Of a DNA stretch of 64,000 bases, positions 36,504 through 44,886 are shown piece by piece. Source of the DNA: JAAZHD01 sp012510895 (GTDB taxonomy: Bacteria > Bacillota > Clostridia > Caldicoprobacterales > DTU083); the NCBI GenBank assembly GCA_050951465.1, contig JBMNJC010000023.1, forward strand, positions 40,936-104,935. The letters run 5' to 3'. The notes below the pieces were generated by a model. That model saw nothing but the letters and a program-made list of their open reading frames with translations, was not told where the DNA came from and did not search any database. The position numbers were made by a program, and so were the translations under genes. Positions within the stretch are counted from its first letter, which is position 1, and the number at the start of each line of letters is the position of its first letter.

Positions 36504-37289
36504 TTACAACCTTCTAATATGAAAACCTCCATCCACATCAATGGTTTGACCGACACAGTACTCCATTTTACCGGAACAAAGCACTGAAACAGCTTTGGCT
36601 ATATCCTCAGGCTCTCCCCATCGTTTCATGGGAAGGATGCCTTCTGCAATTAACTTGTCATATTTCTCTGCAACGGTCTTGGTCATATCTGTTCGAATTA
36701 TGCCGGGCCGTATTCCAAATACCTGTATACCCTCATTAGCCAATCTGTCAGCAAACAATTTTGTCACCATCCCGAGACCGGCTTTGGAAATGCAGTATTC
36801 TCCACGATTTATAGAAGAGGTATATTCTGATATGGATGAAATAATTATAATCGTCATAGGCTGGTTATATCTTTGACCTTCCATCTGATTTTTTTGCTTT
36901 ATCATTTGTTTAGCAACGGCCTGTGTCAGGAAAAAAGTGCCTTTTAGATTAATGTGCATGACATAGTCATAGCTTTCTTCGCTTGTTTCCAGTATATCTA
37001 ATCTTTGCTTCGGTCCTACGCCGGCGTTGTTAACTAAAACATCTACTCTTCCAAATCGCTCAAGTACAGTTTCCATCAGTCTGTTTCTATCCTGCCTGTC
37101 ACCTAAGCTGCCCTGTATATATATAATATCTCCTTTATCGGCAGGTAACTGGTCTAATCTTTCTTTCACCTTCTCTTCCGACGAAGTACCCATTATAGCC
37201 AGGCAAAAACCTTCCTCTGCCAGCTGTCTGGACACAGCCAAGCCTATACCTCTGGCACCGCCTGTTACTATAGCAACTCTTTTTAACAT
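36504..37289 (-). CDS. Short-chain dehydrogenase/reductase (3-ketoacyl reductase-like)
   Basis: NAD(P)-dependent SDR of about 261 residues. The cofactor motif is TGGARGIGLAVSRQLAEEG, the NNAGVG motif is near residue 88, the catalytic serine is in ISSISEY, and the Y-x-x-x-K pair is in GEYCISKAGLGM. The C-terminus EYCVGQTIDVDGGFHIRRL is typical. FabG-like annotation is common for such proteins, but the operon (LacI regulator, flavoproteins, glycerol kinase) suggests a sugar or polyol alcohol group as substrate. Confidence 0.88.
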   Translation of the reverse strand: MLKRVAIVTGGARGIGLAVSRQLAEEGFCLAIMGTSSEEKVKERLDQLPADKGDIIYIQGSLGDRQDRNRLMETVLERFGRVDVLVNNAGVGPKQRLDILETSEESYDYVMHINLKGTFFLTQAVAKQMIKQKNQMEGQRYNQPMTIIIISSISEYTSSINRGEYCISKAGLGMVTKLFADRLANEGIQVFGIRPGIIRTDMTKTVAEKYDKLIAEGILPMKRWGEPEDIAKAVSVLCSGKMEYCVGQTIDVDGGFHIRRL

Positions 37290-37331
37290 ATTAAATCGTC
37301 CTTCCTATTAATTATACTTAAACTATAATTG

Positions 37332-38330
37332 TTATTCATGACAGCGTCTTAATACTGATTTTCGTTCTATAAGCTTTGTTTCCAATACCTGAACAATGGG
37401 TTTGGACTGTTCACCCTCTATAATAGATATCAGTCTTTCTGCAGCATTCTGACCCATTTGATATAATGGTTGATGCACGGTAGTAAGGGGTGGATTCAGA
37501 AAAGGGCTGAAAGGCAAATCGTCAAAACCTAAAACCGATATATCTTCCGGGATGGAAAACCCTGCATCCTGAGCTGCTCTCATTACCTCCAGCGCCAAGA
37601 GATCGCTGGCCGCAAAAAACGCATCTATATCTTTTCCTCTTTGTAAAAAAGAAGATACTGTTTCATAACAGGAATCTTCATTGGAAACAGACAACACCAA
37701 AGACGGATCAAAAGCAATCCCTGCATCTTTTAGTGCATGGATATATCCTTGAAATCGCTGCTGATATAGTATCAGTTTATCATCTCCGTTTACAATGGCG
37801 ATTTTTCTGTGACCCATCCTTATGAGATAAGAAACTCCTTTAAATGCCGAATTATAATTGTCTATCATTACTGCGTCAATTTCCTCTCCCATTTTGCGTA
37901 TCAAAAGCACTAACGGCAATCCGGAATTCTTAACTTCCCTGATATGGATGTTCTCGGTGCCGGACGTGGCTAAAATTATGCCGTCTACCCAATGTTTGCG
38001 CAGCTTTTGTATTGCCTCTCTCTCTCTATCCAAATCCTCATCTGTATTGCATAGTATCAATGTATAGCCATGCTTCCTTGCAGCATCTTCTACTCCCCGG
38101 GATACCAAAGGAAAAACAGGGTTACAGATATTGGGAACGATTAACCCTATTGTTCTGGTTTTACCTTCTTTCAATCCTTTGGCTAAAGCATTAGGTTGAT
38201 AGTTCAACTGCTTAACCGCAGCCAATACCCTTTCTTTTGTTTTCTCATCCACAGGGATTTTTCCGCTTAATGCCCGAGATACTGTGCTGGAGGAAACACC
38301 TGCCAGCTTTGCAACGTCTTTAATAGTAGC
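37332..38330 (-). CDS. LacI-family transcriptional regulator
   Basis: Repressor with an N-terminal helix-turn-helix, MATIKDVAKLAGVSSSTVSR, hinge helix region ALAKGLKEGKTRTIGLIVPN and a periplasmic-binding-like effector domain (MGHRKIAIVNGDD, ISVLGFDDLPFSPFLNPPLTTV). The start is ATG 38330; an upstream in-frame ATG at 38342 adds only four residues. It lies inside the operon between the flavoenzyme and SDR genes. A palindromic LacI-like operator lies upstream of the first gene, so it probably regulates its own operon. The inducer is unknown, probably the pathway sugar. Confidence 0.93.
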   Translation of the reverse strand, partial: ATIKDVAKLAGVSSSTVSRALSGKIPVDEKTKERVLAAVKQLNYQPNALAKGLKEGKTRTIGLIVPNICNPVFPLVSRGVEDAARKHGYTLILCNTDEDLDREREAIQKLRKHWVDGIILATSGTENIHIREVKNSGLPLVLLIRKMGEEIDAVMIDNYNSAFKGVSYLIRMGHRKIAIVNGDDKLILYQQRFQGYIHALKDAGIAFDPSLVLSVSNEDSCYETVSSFLQRGKDIDAFFAASDLLALEVMRAAQDAGFSIPEDISVLGFDDLPFSPFLNPPLTTVHQPLYQMGQNAAERLISIIEGEQSKPIVQVLETKLIERKSVLRRCHE

Positions 38331-38351
38331 CATAATCTTCAATCATACCCT

Positions 38352-39722
38352 TTACACATGTTCAGCCAGATGACTGCTGACAAGATTTGCCTTCCCTTTT
38401 CTGCAATCATTGTACAGAGGCAGATAGACTTTGCTGTCCTTAATCACACAACCGGTTTTTCCTCCATATCTCATTATTTCCGAACATTTGCCGCATGCTA
38501 TACAGCACTTTGAAGCAACCATTTTACCTTCATGGTAAATATCCCGGGCAAAATCCGGATATGCAAAGGATTGGCGTCCAAACCCTGCCATCTTAAACCA
38601 ACCATTTTCAAGAACACCGGCTGCCACCATGCCGCCAAAATCGCGCAACCAGCTGAAACCGCTGCCAACTACCAGCATTTCCGGTGCTGCTTTCTGAAGT
38701 TCTTTTCCTGCATTCAGTATTCGTTCTACTCCAATCAGTTGATGTTCAGGCGGTGTATAAAATCCGATATCATAGGGACGATTGACATGAGGATTATAAT
38801 ATGGATTTCCGACTGTTACGTTTACAATTTTGACACCTTTATCCCATAACATTTTCATTAGTTTCTTCGGTTCAGAAAGATCCATAATATGATGATCATC
38901 GCTGTCTACACCCCAGCCATAAGGATAGGGAATGGCATCATAAGCATTAAGGCGTACTGCAATGTCTATGGAATTGCCTAAACGATCACGAATCTTATCA
39001 ATAATATTCAAGAGGAAACGAGTTCGATTTTCAAAGGAGCCGCCATATTTCCCTTCTCTGGTAAATGCGGATAAAAGTTCATTATTCAAATATCTGTGAC
39101 ATGCTTTTATATCTACAGCATCAAATCCTGCTTTTTGCGCCAATATGGCAGCATCTACAAATCTATCCTCCAATTCTTCCAATTCGGAATCGGTGACAAT
39201 ATGATAGTCTAATTCATCTTTGTCCAGATATGGATTTCTTGTTGCTATTATTGGTTGAGGTTTTTCACCCGGGCGGCTGTATCGACCGGAATGAGTTAAC
39301 TGAATTACTGTATATTGCTCGGATGATGTTTCTGAATTAGAAACCGGAGCACTGTCTTCCTTTATACTTTCAACTAAACGCTGAAATTCGTTTAATGTTT
39401 TATTATTAATGTATAATTGCCTTGGATTAGCTCTGCCGTCTTGCGTAACAGCGGTTGCCTCTACCCACAACAATCCTGCACCGCCTTTGGCAAATCTCTC
39501 ATAACGACGAAAAACCAATTCATCCGGAGATCCATCCGCTTTTCCGTCGCAACCTTCCATAGGTTGTATGGCTATCCTATTGGGTATAACCTTATTGCCA
39601 ATATGGCAGGGCTCCAAAAGAACGCTTAAATCCTCTTCTACAGGCAAATTCGCACCAGTTTCCTTTAATTTGTTTTTGAATTCATCCAGTGTTTTTATTG
39701 TGAACTTTTCATGTTTAGTCAC
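38352..39722 (-). CDS. Old-yellow-enzyme family NADH:flavin oxidoreductase with Fe-S motif
   Basis: FMN-containing TIM barrel related to 2,4-dienoyl-CoA reductase and BaiCD. Typical segments are NRIAIQPMEGCDG near residue 48, VIQLTHSGRYSRPGEKP, FDAVDIKACHRYLNNELLS and RTRFLLNIIDKIRDRLG. The C-terminal CCIACGKCSEIM...GC (C-x2-C-x2-C-x11-C) resembles the [4Fe-4S] site of the multidomain relatives, but the FAD/NAD(P)H domains of those enzymes are absent (456 residues). It probably reduces an alpha,beta-unsaturated carbonyl using an external electron donor. The start is GTG 39722 following GGGAGGA. First gene of the operon. Confidence 0.88.
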   Translation of the reverse strand: MTKHEKFTIKTLDEFKNKLKETGANLPVEEDLSVLLEPCHIGNKVIPNRIAIQPMEGCDGKADGSPDELVFRRYERFAKGGAGLLWVEATAVTQDGRANPRQLYINNKTLNEFQRLVESIKEDSAPVSNSETSSEQYTVIQLTHSGRYSRPGEKPQPIIATRNPYLDKDELDYHIVTDSELEELEDRFVDAAILAQKAGFDAVDIKACHRYLNNELLSAFTREGKYGGSFENRTRFLLNIIDKIRDRLGNSIDIAVRLNAYDAIPYPYGWGVDSDDHHIMDLSEPKKLMKMLWDKGVKIVNVTVGNPYYNPHVNRPYDIGFYTPPEHQLIGVERILNAGKELQKAAPEMLVVGSGFSWLRDFGGMVAAGVLENGWFKMAGFGRQSFAYPDFARDIYHEGKMVASKCCIACGKCSEIMRYGGKTGCVIKDSKVYLPLYNDCRKGKANLVSSHLAEHV

Positions 39723-39778
39723 AGAGCATTCCTCCCAAATCTATACAAAATTTATTCCGCTGCAAATATCGGAAAATA

Positions 39779-39804
39779 TGCAATCGATTGTGCAATCGAT
39801 TTCT
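39779..39804. promoter_or_regulatory. LacI-type operator upstream of the flavoenzyme operon
   Basis: CAATCGATTG is a perfect 10-bp palindrome with the central CG typical of LacI-family operators. It is followed two bases later by a second CAATCGATT. It sits about 60-80 bp upstream of the GTG start of the first operon gene. I did not find this word elsewhere in the window. Confidence 0.6.
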
Positions 39805-39845
39805 AGATTATTATGTTCTACATAAAAATCTATTATCCTTCTTTT

Positions 39846-39899
39846 TAAATAAAAATTGCAGCAGAGAAATTATTAATTATAATATCTCTGCTGCAATTT
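39846..39899 (-). terminator. Rho-independent terminator of the Gfo/Idh-isomerase unit
   Basis: Perfect 15-bp inverted repeat AAATTGCAGCAGAGA / TCTCTGCTGCAATTT with an AT-rich 17-base loop, followed on the minus strand by TTTTTATTTA. Located 26 bp after the isomerase stop codon. Confidence 0.85.
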
Positions 39900-39924
39900 A
39901 TTATAATATTTACGTTAGCTTGAA

Positions 39925-40695
39925 TTACAAACCCATATCTTTCAGATTCTTTCTGCTTATTGCTAAGCTCTCAAAAGGATCCCGTCTGCATCGATCTTGC
40001 TCAACTGCCGCCCATTTAACATTCGCTCTGGCACAAGCTTCTGTGATACCTTTCCAATTGAGGTTTCCTTCACCTATTTCCGCAAAGAACTGCTCTTGCT
40101 TATTATTAAGAATTACCATGTCCTTAAAATGAACTACATCCATGCGGCCGGCCACTTTGTCGATCCAATAAACAGGGTCGGCTCCTCCATGTTGTACCCA
40201 GTATGTATCCAATTCAAATTGGAATACTTCAGGATCGCTTTCCTCAAACAAGATATCCATTCCGGTTACCCCGTTAAATTTCTGAAACTCAAAACTGTGG
40301 TTATGATAAATAAACTGCAACCCATTATCTTTTAGTATTCTAGCATATTTGGAAGCTTCTTTGGCAAATGCTTTAAAACCTTCACCGCTGTCTCTGTACT
40401 CAATAGGCATGCCGCCCACACCGACATATTTGCAGTTCCAAAGTTTATGTTGTTTAATTACATCATCTATTTGGTCTTTTATGCGATCAAAGCCAATATG
40501 AGTGGCACAAATAACCAGCCCTGCCTCTTCAGCAAATTCTTTCATTTCCTCATGTCCTATCGGACCTATTCCGGATACCTGCACTGCATCATATCCGATT
40601 TGTTTTACCCTCTTCAAGCTTTCTCTTATATCCTGCGAGGTTTTACAGAAATCTCTGATTGTATATAATTGGGCAGCTATTTTCGGATAATTCAT
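39925..40695 (-). CDS. Sugar phosphate isomerase/epimerase (IolE/xylose-isomerase-like)
   Basis: TIM-barrel protein of the AP-endonuclease 2 fold. N-terminal IAAQLYTIRDFCKT, HIGFDRIKDQIDD, LQFIYHNHSFEF, FQFELDTYWVQHGGADP, DVVHFKDM and AAVEQDRCRRDP are the usual metal and substrate-binding segments. At 256 residues it is the normal size. It follows the Gfo/Idh gene by 26 bp and is followed by a strong terminator, so the two form a bicistronic unit. These two families commonly act together on inositol, keto-inositol or related sugars; the substrate is not determined. Confidence 0.88.
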   Translation of the reverse strand: MNYPKIAAQLYTIRDFCKTSQDIRESLKRVKQIGYDAVQVSGIGPIGHEEMKEFAEEAGLVICATHIGFDRIKDQIDDVIKQHKLWNCKYVGVGGMPIEYRDSGEGFKAFAKEASKYARILKDNGLQFIYHNHSFEFQKFNGVTGMDILFEESDPEVFQFELDTYWVQHGGADPVYWIDKVAGRMDVVHFKDMVILNNKQEQFFAEIGEGNLNWKGITEACARANVKWAAVEQDRCRRDPFESLAISRKNLKDMGL

Positions 40696-40721
40696 GATTA
40701 CACCTCTTTCCTTTCTAATGA

Positions 40722-41879
40722 CTAATAAGTTCCTTCAGTATCAAGGGCTCTGTTTGTTGCGGTTTTTTTCACAGTAGAACTCTTTATTTTTTCCTGCAGT
40801 TTTTCATAGAACAAGTCTTCATCTACCGGAATTTCTACCCAATCATCAAGCCATGCAGATAAATGCATAGCATTGGAGATTTGTAGTCCTTTAATTCCTT
40901 CCAAGCCTGGTGCCAGCAGAGGAGTACCTTTCAATATGCTGTCGACCCAATTCTGAGTAATTCCCTTATGCTGAGTTGCAACCCCGGTGATTGGAATTTC
41001 ACATTTCCAGCATTCCGGCTGACCAAAACCTGCTTTGTTCTCAGCATTAAATTGACGTTCGGAGACCCTGTTTCTCCAGAAAGTCAGTTTATCATCCTCA
41101 ATAACAAGTTTGCCGCGATCTGCAGAAACTTCAAAACGATTGGTTCCCGGTGCTTCTCCTGTAGAAGTAACAAAAAGACCGGTAGCACCGTTTTCATACT
41201 CAACATAAGCTGTTACATCATCTTCCACTTCAATATCATGATATTTTCCAAAGTAACAGAAAGCCCGAACTCTTTTCGGCATTCCGCACATCCATTGCCA
41301 AAGATCTAACTGATGAGGATCCTGATTAAGCAGTACTCCGCCGCCTTCCCCTGCCCAAGTAGCTCTCCAGGTGCCGGAATCATAGTAACTTTGCGATCGA
41401 TACCAATTGGTAATAATCCAAATAGTACGCTTAATCTCGCCCAGTTCTCCTGACTGTACCAGGTCACGAACCTTTTGGTACAGAGGATTGGTTCGTTGAT
41501 TGTACATGATTCCAAATACTTTGTCGGATTTCTCGGCTACCTCATTCATTTCCCTTACTTGTTTGGTGTAAACCCCCGCAGGTTTTTCAATAAGGGTGTG
41601 ATAACCGTTGTTTAGGGATTGAATAGCCAATGGAGGATGAAAATAATGAGGTGTTGCTATCATTACTGCGTCCATTGCTTTGGAAGCGAAGAAAGCCTCT
41701 GCATTATCAAACACCTGAATATCTTCGCCAAAATTCTCTTTTGCAAAACGCAAGCGTTCCGGGTTTATATCGCAGACAGCTGTGAGTTCTGCATTATTTA
41801 TCTCGCCTGCTTTTAAGTATCTTCCGTGGCTGCTTCCCATACTACCGAATCCAATAATACCAATTTTGACTTTTCCCAT
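40722..41879 (-). CDS. Gfo/Idh/MocA family oxidoreductase
   Basis: NAD(P)-dependent dehydrogenase of the glucose-fructose oxidoreductase/inositol dehydrogenase family. The N-terminal Rossmann motif is IGIIGFGSMGSSHGRY, the conserved lysine lies in HTLIEKPAGVYTKQV, and GGGVLLNQDPHQLDLWQWM carries the catalytic histidine region. 385 residues. GGAGGGCTCCT precedes the ATG. It is the first gene of a two-gene unit with a TIM-barrel isomerase. A second, frameshifted member of the family is at 10103-11126. Confidence 0.92.
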   Translation of the reverse strand: MGKVKIGIIGFGSMGSSHGRYLKAGEINNAELTAVCDINPERLRFAKENFGEDIQVFDNAEAFFASKAMDAVMIATPHYFHPPLAIQSLNNGYHTLIEKPAGVYTKQVREMNEVAEKSDKVFGIMYNQRTNPLYQKVRDLVQSGELGEIKRTIWIITNWYRSQSYYDSGTWRATWAGEGGGVLLNQDPHQLDLWQWMCGMPKRVRAFCYFGKYHDIEVEDDVTAYVEYENGATGLFVTSTGEAPGTNRFEVSADRGKLVIEDDKLTFWRNRVSERQFNAENKAGFGQPECWKCEIPITGVATQHKGITQNWVDSILKGTPLLAPGLEGIKGLQISNAMHLSAWLDDWVEIPVDEDLFYEKLQEKIKSSTVKKTATNRALDTEGTY

Positions 41880-42135
41880 AGGAGCCCTCCTCTGCGACTT
41901 TGCTAATAAATTGATTTTTAGATCAAGTTATGTAATAATATGTGACAGATAATAAAATAAAAGAGTATAGAAAGATGGAATAGGTAACAGGATTATTATG
42001 TAAACATTAACAGAAAAATATACTATCTTCCATCTCATTTTATTATAGCATCTCACTATGCTTTGTCAAATAGAAACCGGGATTAATCTATAACTGCAAA
42101 TATCAGTTTAAAATAAAACAATTGCCTTATATGCA

Positions 42136-42166
42136 TAAAAAAACCACCATCAGAAAAGATGGCGGG
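42136..42166 (-). terminator. Terminator of the tRNA transcription unit
   Basis: On the minus strand CCGCCATC, loop, GATGGTGG, then seven T. It begins 7 bp after the tRNA-Glu CCA end. Confidence 0.85.
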
Positions 42167-42172
42167 AATTTC

Positions 42173-42247
42173 TGGCGCTCCCAAGGGGACTCGAACCCCT
42201 GTTACCGCCGTGAGAGGGCGGTGTCTTAACCGCTTGACCATGGGAGC
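42173..42247 (-). tRNA. tRNA-Glu (anticodon CTC)
   Basis: Cloverleaf folds on the minus strand. Acceptor GCTCCCA/TGGGAGC, anticodon stem CCGCC/GGCGG closing the loop CTCTCAC with anticodon CTC, and T-arm GGGGTTCGAGTCCCC. Discriminator G and a genomically encoded CCA are present. Confidence 0.95.
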
Positions 42248-42289
42248 ATATATAGATAAATTCGGCCTCGCCCGATGGAGAGGCCTGTT

Positions 42290-42363
42290 TGGCTGCGGAA
42301 CTAGGATTCGAACCTAGACAATACGAGTCAGAGTCGTAGGTGCTACCGTTACACCATTCCGCA
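42290..42363 (-). tRNA. tRNA-Gln (anticodon CTG)
   Basis: Acceptor TGCGGAA/TTCCGCA, anticodon stem TACGA/TCGTA around loop CTCTGAC with anticodon CTG, and T-arm TAGGTTCGAATCCTA. CCA is encoded. It lies 42 bp upstream of tRNA-Glu in the same transcription unit. Confidence 0.93.
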
Positions 42364-42405
42364 TCATTTGCTTTTTACTTTTATTATCCGATAAGGACAA
42401 AAAAC

Positions 42406-42434
42406 ATTATAGCGGAAAAAGTTTAGTTTGTCAA
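42406..42434 (-). promoter_or_regulatory. Consensus promoter of the tRNA pair
   Basis: Minus strand TTGACA, a 17-base spacer, TATAAT: a perfect sigma-A promoter, ending about 43 bp before tRNA-Gln. Confidence 0.85.
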
Positions 42435-42477
42435 TATTTTTTTGATTCCATTTATATTATAATGTTTAATTTGAATA

Positions 42478-42666
42478 ACAGTAGTTTCCCAAGATGCCGT
42501 CATTCTACTATTTTAATACCCGCCTCTCAGCAGGTGGGAAACCTATTGCTGTCTTCTAACGTCCCCTCATTATCAGGGGCATGTTATCCAACAGCAAACC
42601 CGGAGTCCCGTATTTGTTCTGTGGGTTAAAACAATAGAAACGTCGAACATCTCAGGAAACTTCCCA
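42478..42666 (-). ncRNA. ssrS: Probable 6S RNA
   Basis: About 189 nt on the minus strand, matching the 6S RNA plan of one long rod with a central bubble. The closing stem pairs AGTTTCC and GAGATG near the 5' end with CATCTT and GGAAACT near the 3' end. The apical arm pairs TTGCTGT with ACAGCAA and ends in CCCC/GGGG. The 3' side of the bubble carries a small hairpin (CCCACCTGCTGAGAGGCGGG). It has its own promoter and no protein-coding potential. 6S RNA binds the housekeeping RNA polymerase holoenzyme and mimics an open promoter. The call rests on structure and memory of the family, not a covariance search. Confidence 0.7.
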
Positions 42667-42671
42667 CTATT

Positions 42672-42700
42672 ATCTTAAAACACTTTTATGTATTTTTCAA
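42672..42700 (-). promoter_or_regulatory. Promoter of the probable 6S RNA
   Basis: Minus strand TTGAAA, 17-base spacer, TAAGAT. The expected start lies near 42665, at the base of the predicted closing stem. Confidence 0.6.
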
Positions 42701-42809
42701 GGCCAAATGAAGAACTCAGGCTCTATTGTGATATATTGGTACAAGGTAGTTGTTGATAATTTTATTATAAATAAATGTATTGGATATAGGCAATAACATT
42801 CTTGAAGAA

Positions 42810-43805
42810 TCAGGCCATAAATGAAATGTCAGGCTTCTTCTTTAGAGACGAAGACCATTTTCCGCAGCGATCGCCCCACCTGGCTGTTATTTCTCCATTA
42901 TTGGAAAGCTCAGCAACTTCGCACATATTGGCACAATCATTGCAGGAAAAAGATTTAGCTGAAAATTCTACACTTGTGGCATCAAAACCGCAGAATTTGG
43001 TTAAACCAGTTTTTTGAACTTCTTTTCTTGCCAGAATGCCTGCACCTACAGCCCCCATGACATCGTAGTGTTCCGGCACCACAACTTGCTGACCCAATGC
43101 CTCCTCAAATGACTGTTTGATTCCTTGATTTGCCGCCACCCCTCCCTGGAATACCACAACCGGCAATATTTCTTTTCCTTTCCCTACATTATTCAGATAA
43201 TTGCGCACCAAAGCCTCGCATAATCCCTTAATGATATCCTCCGGCCTGCATCCCATTTGTTGCTTATGTATCATGTCTGATTCAGCAAATACAGCACATC
43301 GCCCGGCAATTCTTACTGAGGCATTGGACTTTAGAGCCATAGCACCAAAATCCTGTATCGGGATGCCTAGTCTGGCGGCCTGTCTGTCCAAAAAAGAGCC
43401 GGTACCAGCCGCACATACTGTATTCATTGAGAAATCAGACACTACTCCATTACGAAGCAAAATTAATTTGGAATCCTGGCCTCCGATTTCCAGAATAGTT
43501 TGGGCTTCCGGAATATATTGCAAAACAGCTATACCATGAGCTGTTATCTCATTTTTAACTATATCCGCATTAATCATTGCGCCTGCCAGCTCACGACCGC
43601 TTCCAGTTACTCCTGCGCCTGCAACAACGGAATTGGCCGGCATTAACTGATGAATCCTTTCCAAACCTTCGCTAAGTACTTCAATCGGTCTGCCTTGTGT
43701 TCTCAAATAAATTTTTTCTACAACATTGCAGTTATTATCCAGTAAAACCAGGTTAACGCTTACAGAACCGACATCTACACCTAAAAATAAATCAAGCCTG
43801 CCCAT
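42810..43805 (-). CDS. 2-Hydroxyacyl-CoA dehydratase activator-like ATPase (BadF/HgdC family)
   Basis: ASKHA-fold ATPase whose relatives carry a [4Fe-4S] cluster at the dimer interface. They inject high-energy electrons into 2-hydroxyacyl-CoA dehydratases. Motifs are FLGVDVGSVSVNLVLLD, AGVTGSGRELAG, LEIGGQDSKLI, FSMNTVCAAGTGSFLDRQAARLG with the first cluster cysteine, and RIAGRCAVFAESD with the second. The C-terminal FSCNDCANMCEV...GDRCGKW is an additional cysteine-rich extension. 331 residues. It is downstream of two related CoA-activase-like genes and overlaps the next by 14 bp. No canonical dehydratase alpha/beta pair is present. Confidence 0.88.
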   Translation of the reverse strand: MGRLDLFLGVDVGSVSVNLVLLDNNCNVVEKIYLRTQGRPIEVLSEGLERIHQLMPANSVVAGAGVTGSGRELAGAMINADIVKNEITAHGIAVLQYIPEAQTILEIGGQDSKLILLRNGVVSDFSMNTVCAAGTGSFLDRQAARLGIPIQDFGAMALKSNASVRIAGRCAVFAESDMIHKQQMGCRPEDIIKGLCEALVRNYLNNVGKGKEILPVVVFQGGVAANQGIKQSFEEALGQQVVVPEHYDVMGAVGAGILARKEVQKTGLTKFCGFDATSVEFSAKSFSCNDCANMCEVAELSNNGEITARWGDRCGKWSSSLKKKPDISFMA

Positions 43806-44886
43806 ATTTTATTCCTTTCTTCTGTTCCAATAAATCAACAAACGCTTCCAATCTTGTACGATAACCGGCCTCACCTGTTAATTCATCCACTGTAAGAGTC
43901 ATTGTTGGAATCTTGTAATCACGGGAAATAGAAGGAATAATGCTTTCAGCCACAATTTCCGGCATACATCCGAAAGGCAGGATATGAATCACTCCATCCA
44001 ATCCCATATCTGCAAAGTGCACTGTACTGGCTATGGTTTCCCAAGCATGTCCCCCTATACACAAGTTTAAGTACTTTCCACCCTTTTTCAGTCTTTTCTT
44101 TCTTTCACTTTTATATTTCCAGTCAGGTGACAGATGAGTCTTTACCCAATCGGCTATTGTAATGCCCCGGTGTACTTCAACACCTAAATCACCTAATTTC
44201 TTTTCTACATTAAGATTCACAAAAGGTTCGATTAGTGTATATATTTCACCGACCAATCCTACTCGCAGAGGGCTGATGTCCGGTTTTTCCTTAATAAGAG
44301 ATGCTTTTTTTCTGCATTCATCAACAAAATAAAGTATTTCGCCGCTGCCATGGCAATTTAGAACTTCTTTTTCAAAATAATCCTGCAGTCGGTCTGTCTC
44401 GCCTTTAGCTAGCTCACGAGGCCTTTTATACAGAAATATATCAAACAACACTTCTGTTTCTTCCACGACCTTTAATGCACTTAAGAATGCTTTAAGAATA
44501 TTTCGCCAGGAACTGTTTCCTGAGATTTTTTTTATACGTTGAAAAAAGATACCTGGATCTTTTCCGGGTGCATCAAGAATAACAACATCTACTTTATATC
44601 CAAGATCCTGGAGGATTTCTTTTTCTATAATTCCATAGTATCCGAAGCGGCAAGGTCCGCAGCTGCCGGTCAATATGATGGTATCTGCTCCGCTATCCAA
44701 ACTCTGAATATAATTGCCCATATTTATTTTTAATGGCAGACATGCCATTTCCGGAGAGACCTTTGTGCCTATTTCCAAGGTTTTCTTGCTTATCGGGTTC
44801 GGTACTGAAACAGGAACCCCAAGATCATCAAACAAACCTTTGGCCGGAATATAGACTTTTCCCATATGAGGAAATGTGACTATCAT
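43792..44886 (-). CDS. Acyl-CoA dehydratase activase-related protein (DUF2229-like), copy 2
   Basis: Protein of the family found next to or fused with HgdC-type activases, related to dehydratase subunits. It shows TILTGSCGPCRFGYYGIIEKEIL with two cysteines likely to bind an iron-sulfur cluster. NLCIGGHAWETIAST, HILPFGCMPEIVAESI and TLTVDELTGEAGYRTRLEAFVDLLE follow. 364 residues. The start ATG lies 59 bp inside the upstream homologue, and it overlaps the ATPase gene by 14 bp, so the three genes are tightly coupled. Enzymatic activity has not been deduced for this lineage. Confidence 0.82.
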   Translation of the reverse strand: MIVTFPHMGKVYIPAKGLFDDLGVPVSVPNPISKKTLEIGTKVSPEMACLPLKINMGNYIQSLDSGADTIILTGSCGPCRFGYYGIIEKEILQDLGYKVDVVILDAPGKDPGIFFQRIKKISGNSSWRNILKAFLSALKVVEETEVLFDIFLYKRPRELAKGETDRLQDYFEKEVLNCHGSGEILYFVDECRKKASLIKEKPDISPLRVGLVGEIYTLIEPFVNLNVEKKLGDLGVEVHRGITIADWVKTHLSPDWKYKSERKKRLKKGGKYLNLCIGGHAWETIASTVHFADMGLDGVIHILPFGCMPEIVAESIIPSISRDYKIPTMTLTVDELTGEAGYRTRLEAFVDLLEQKKGIKYGQA

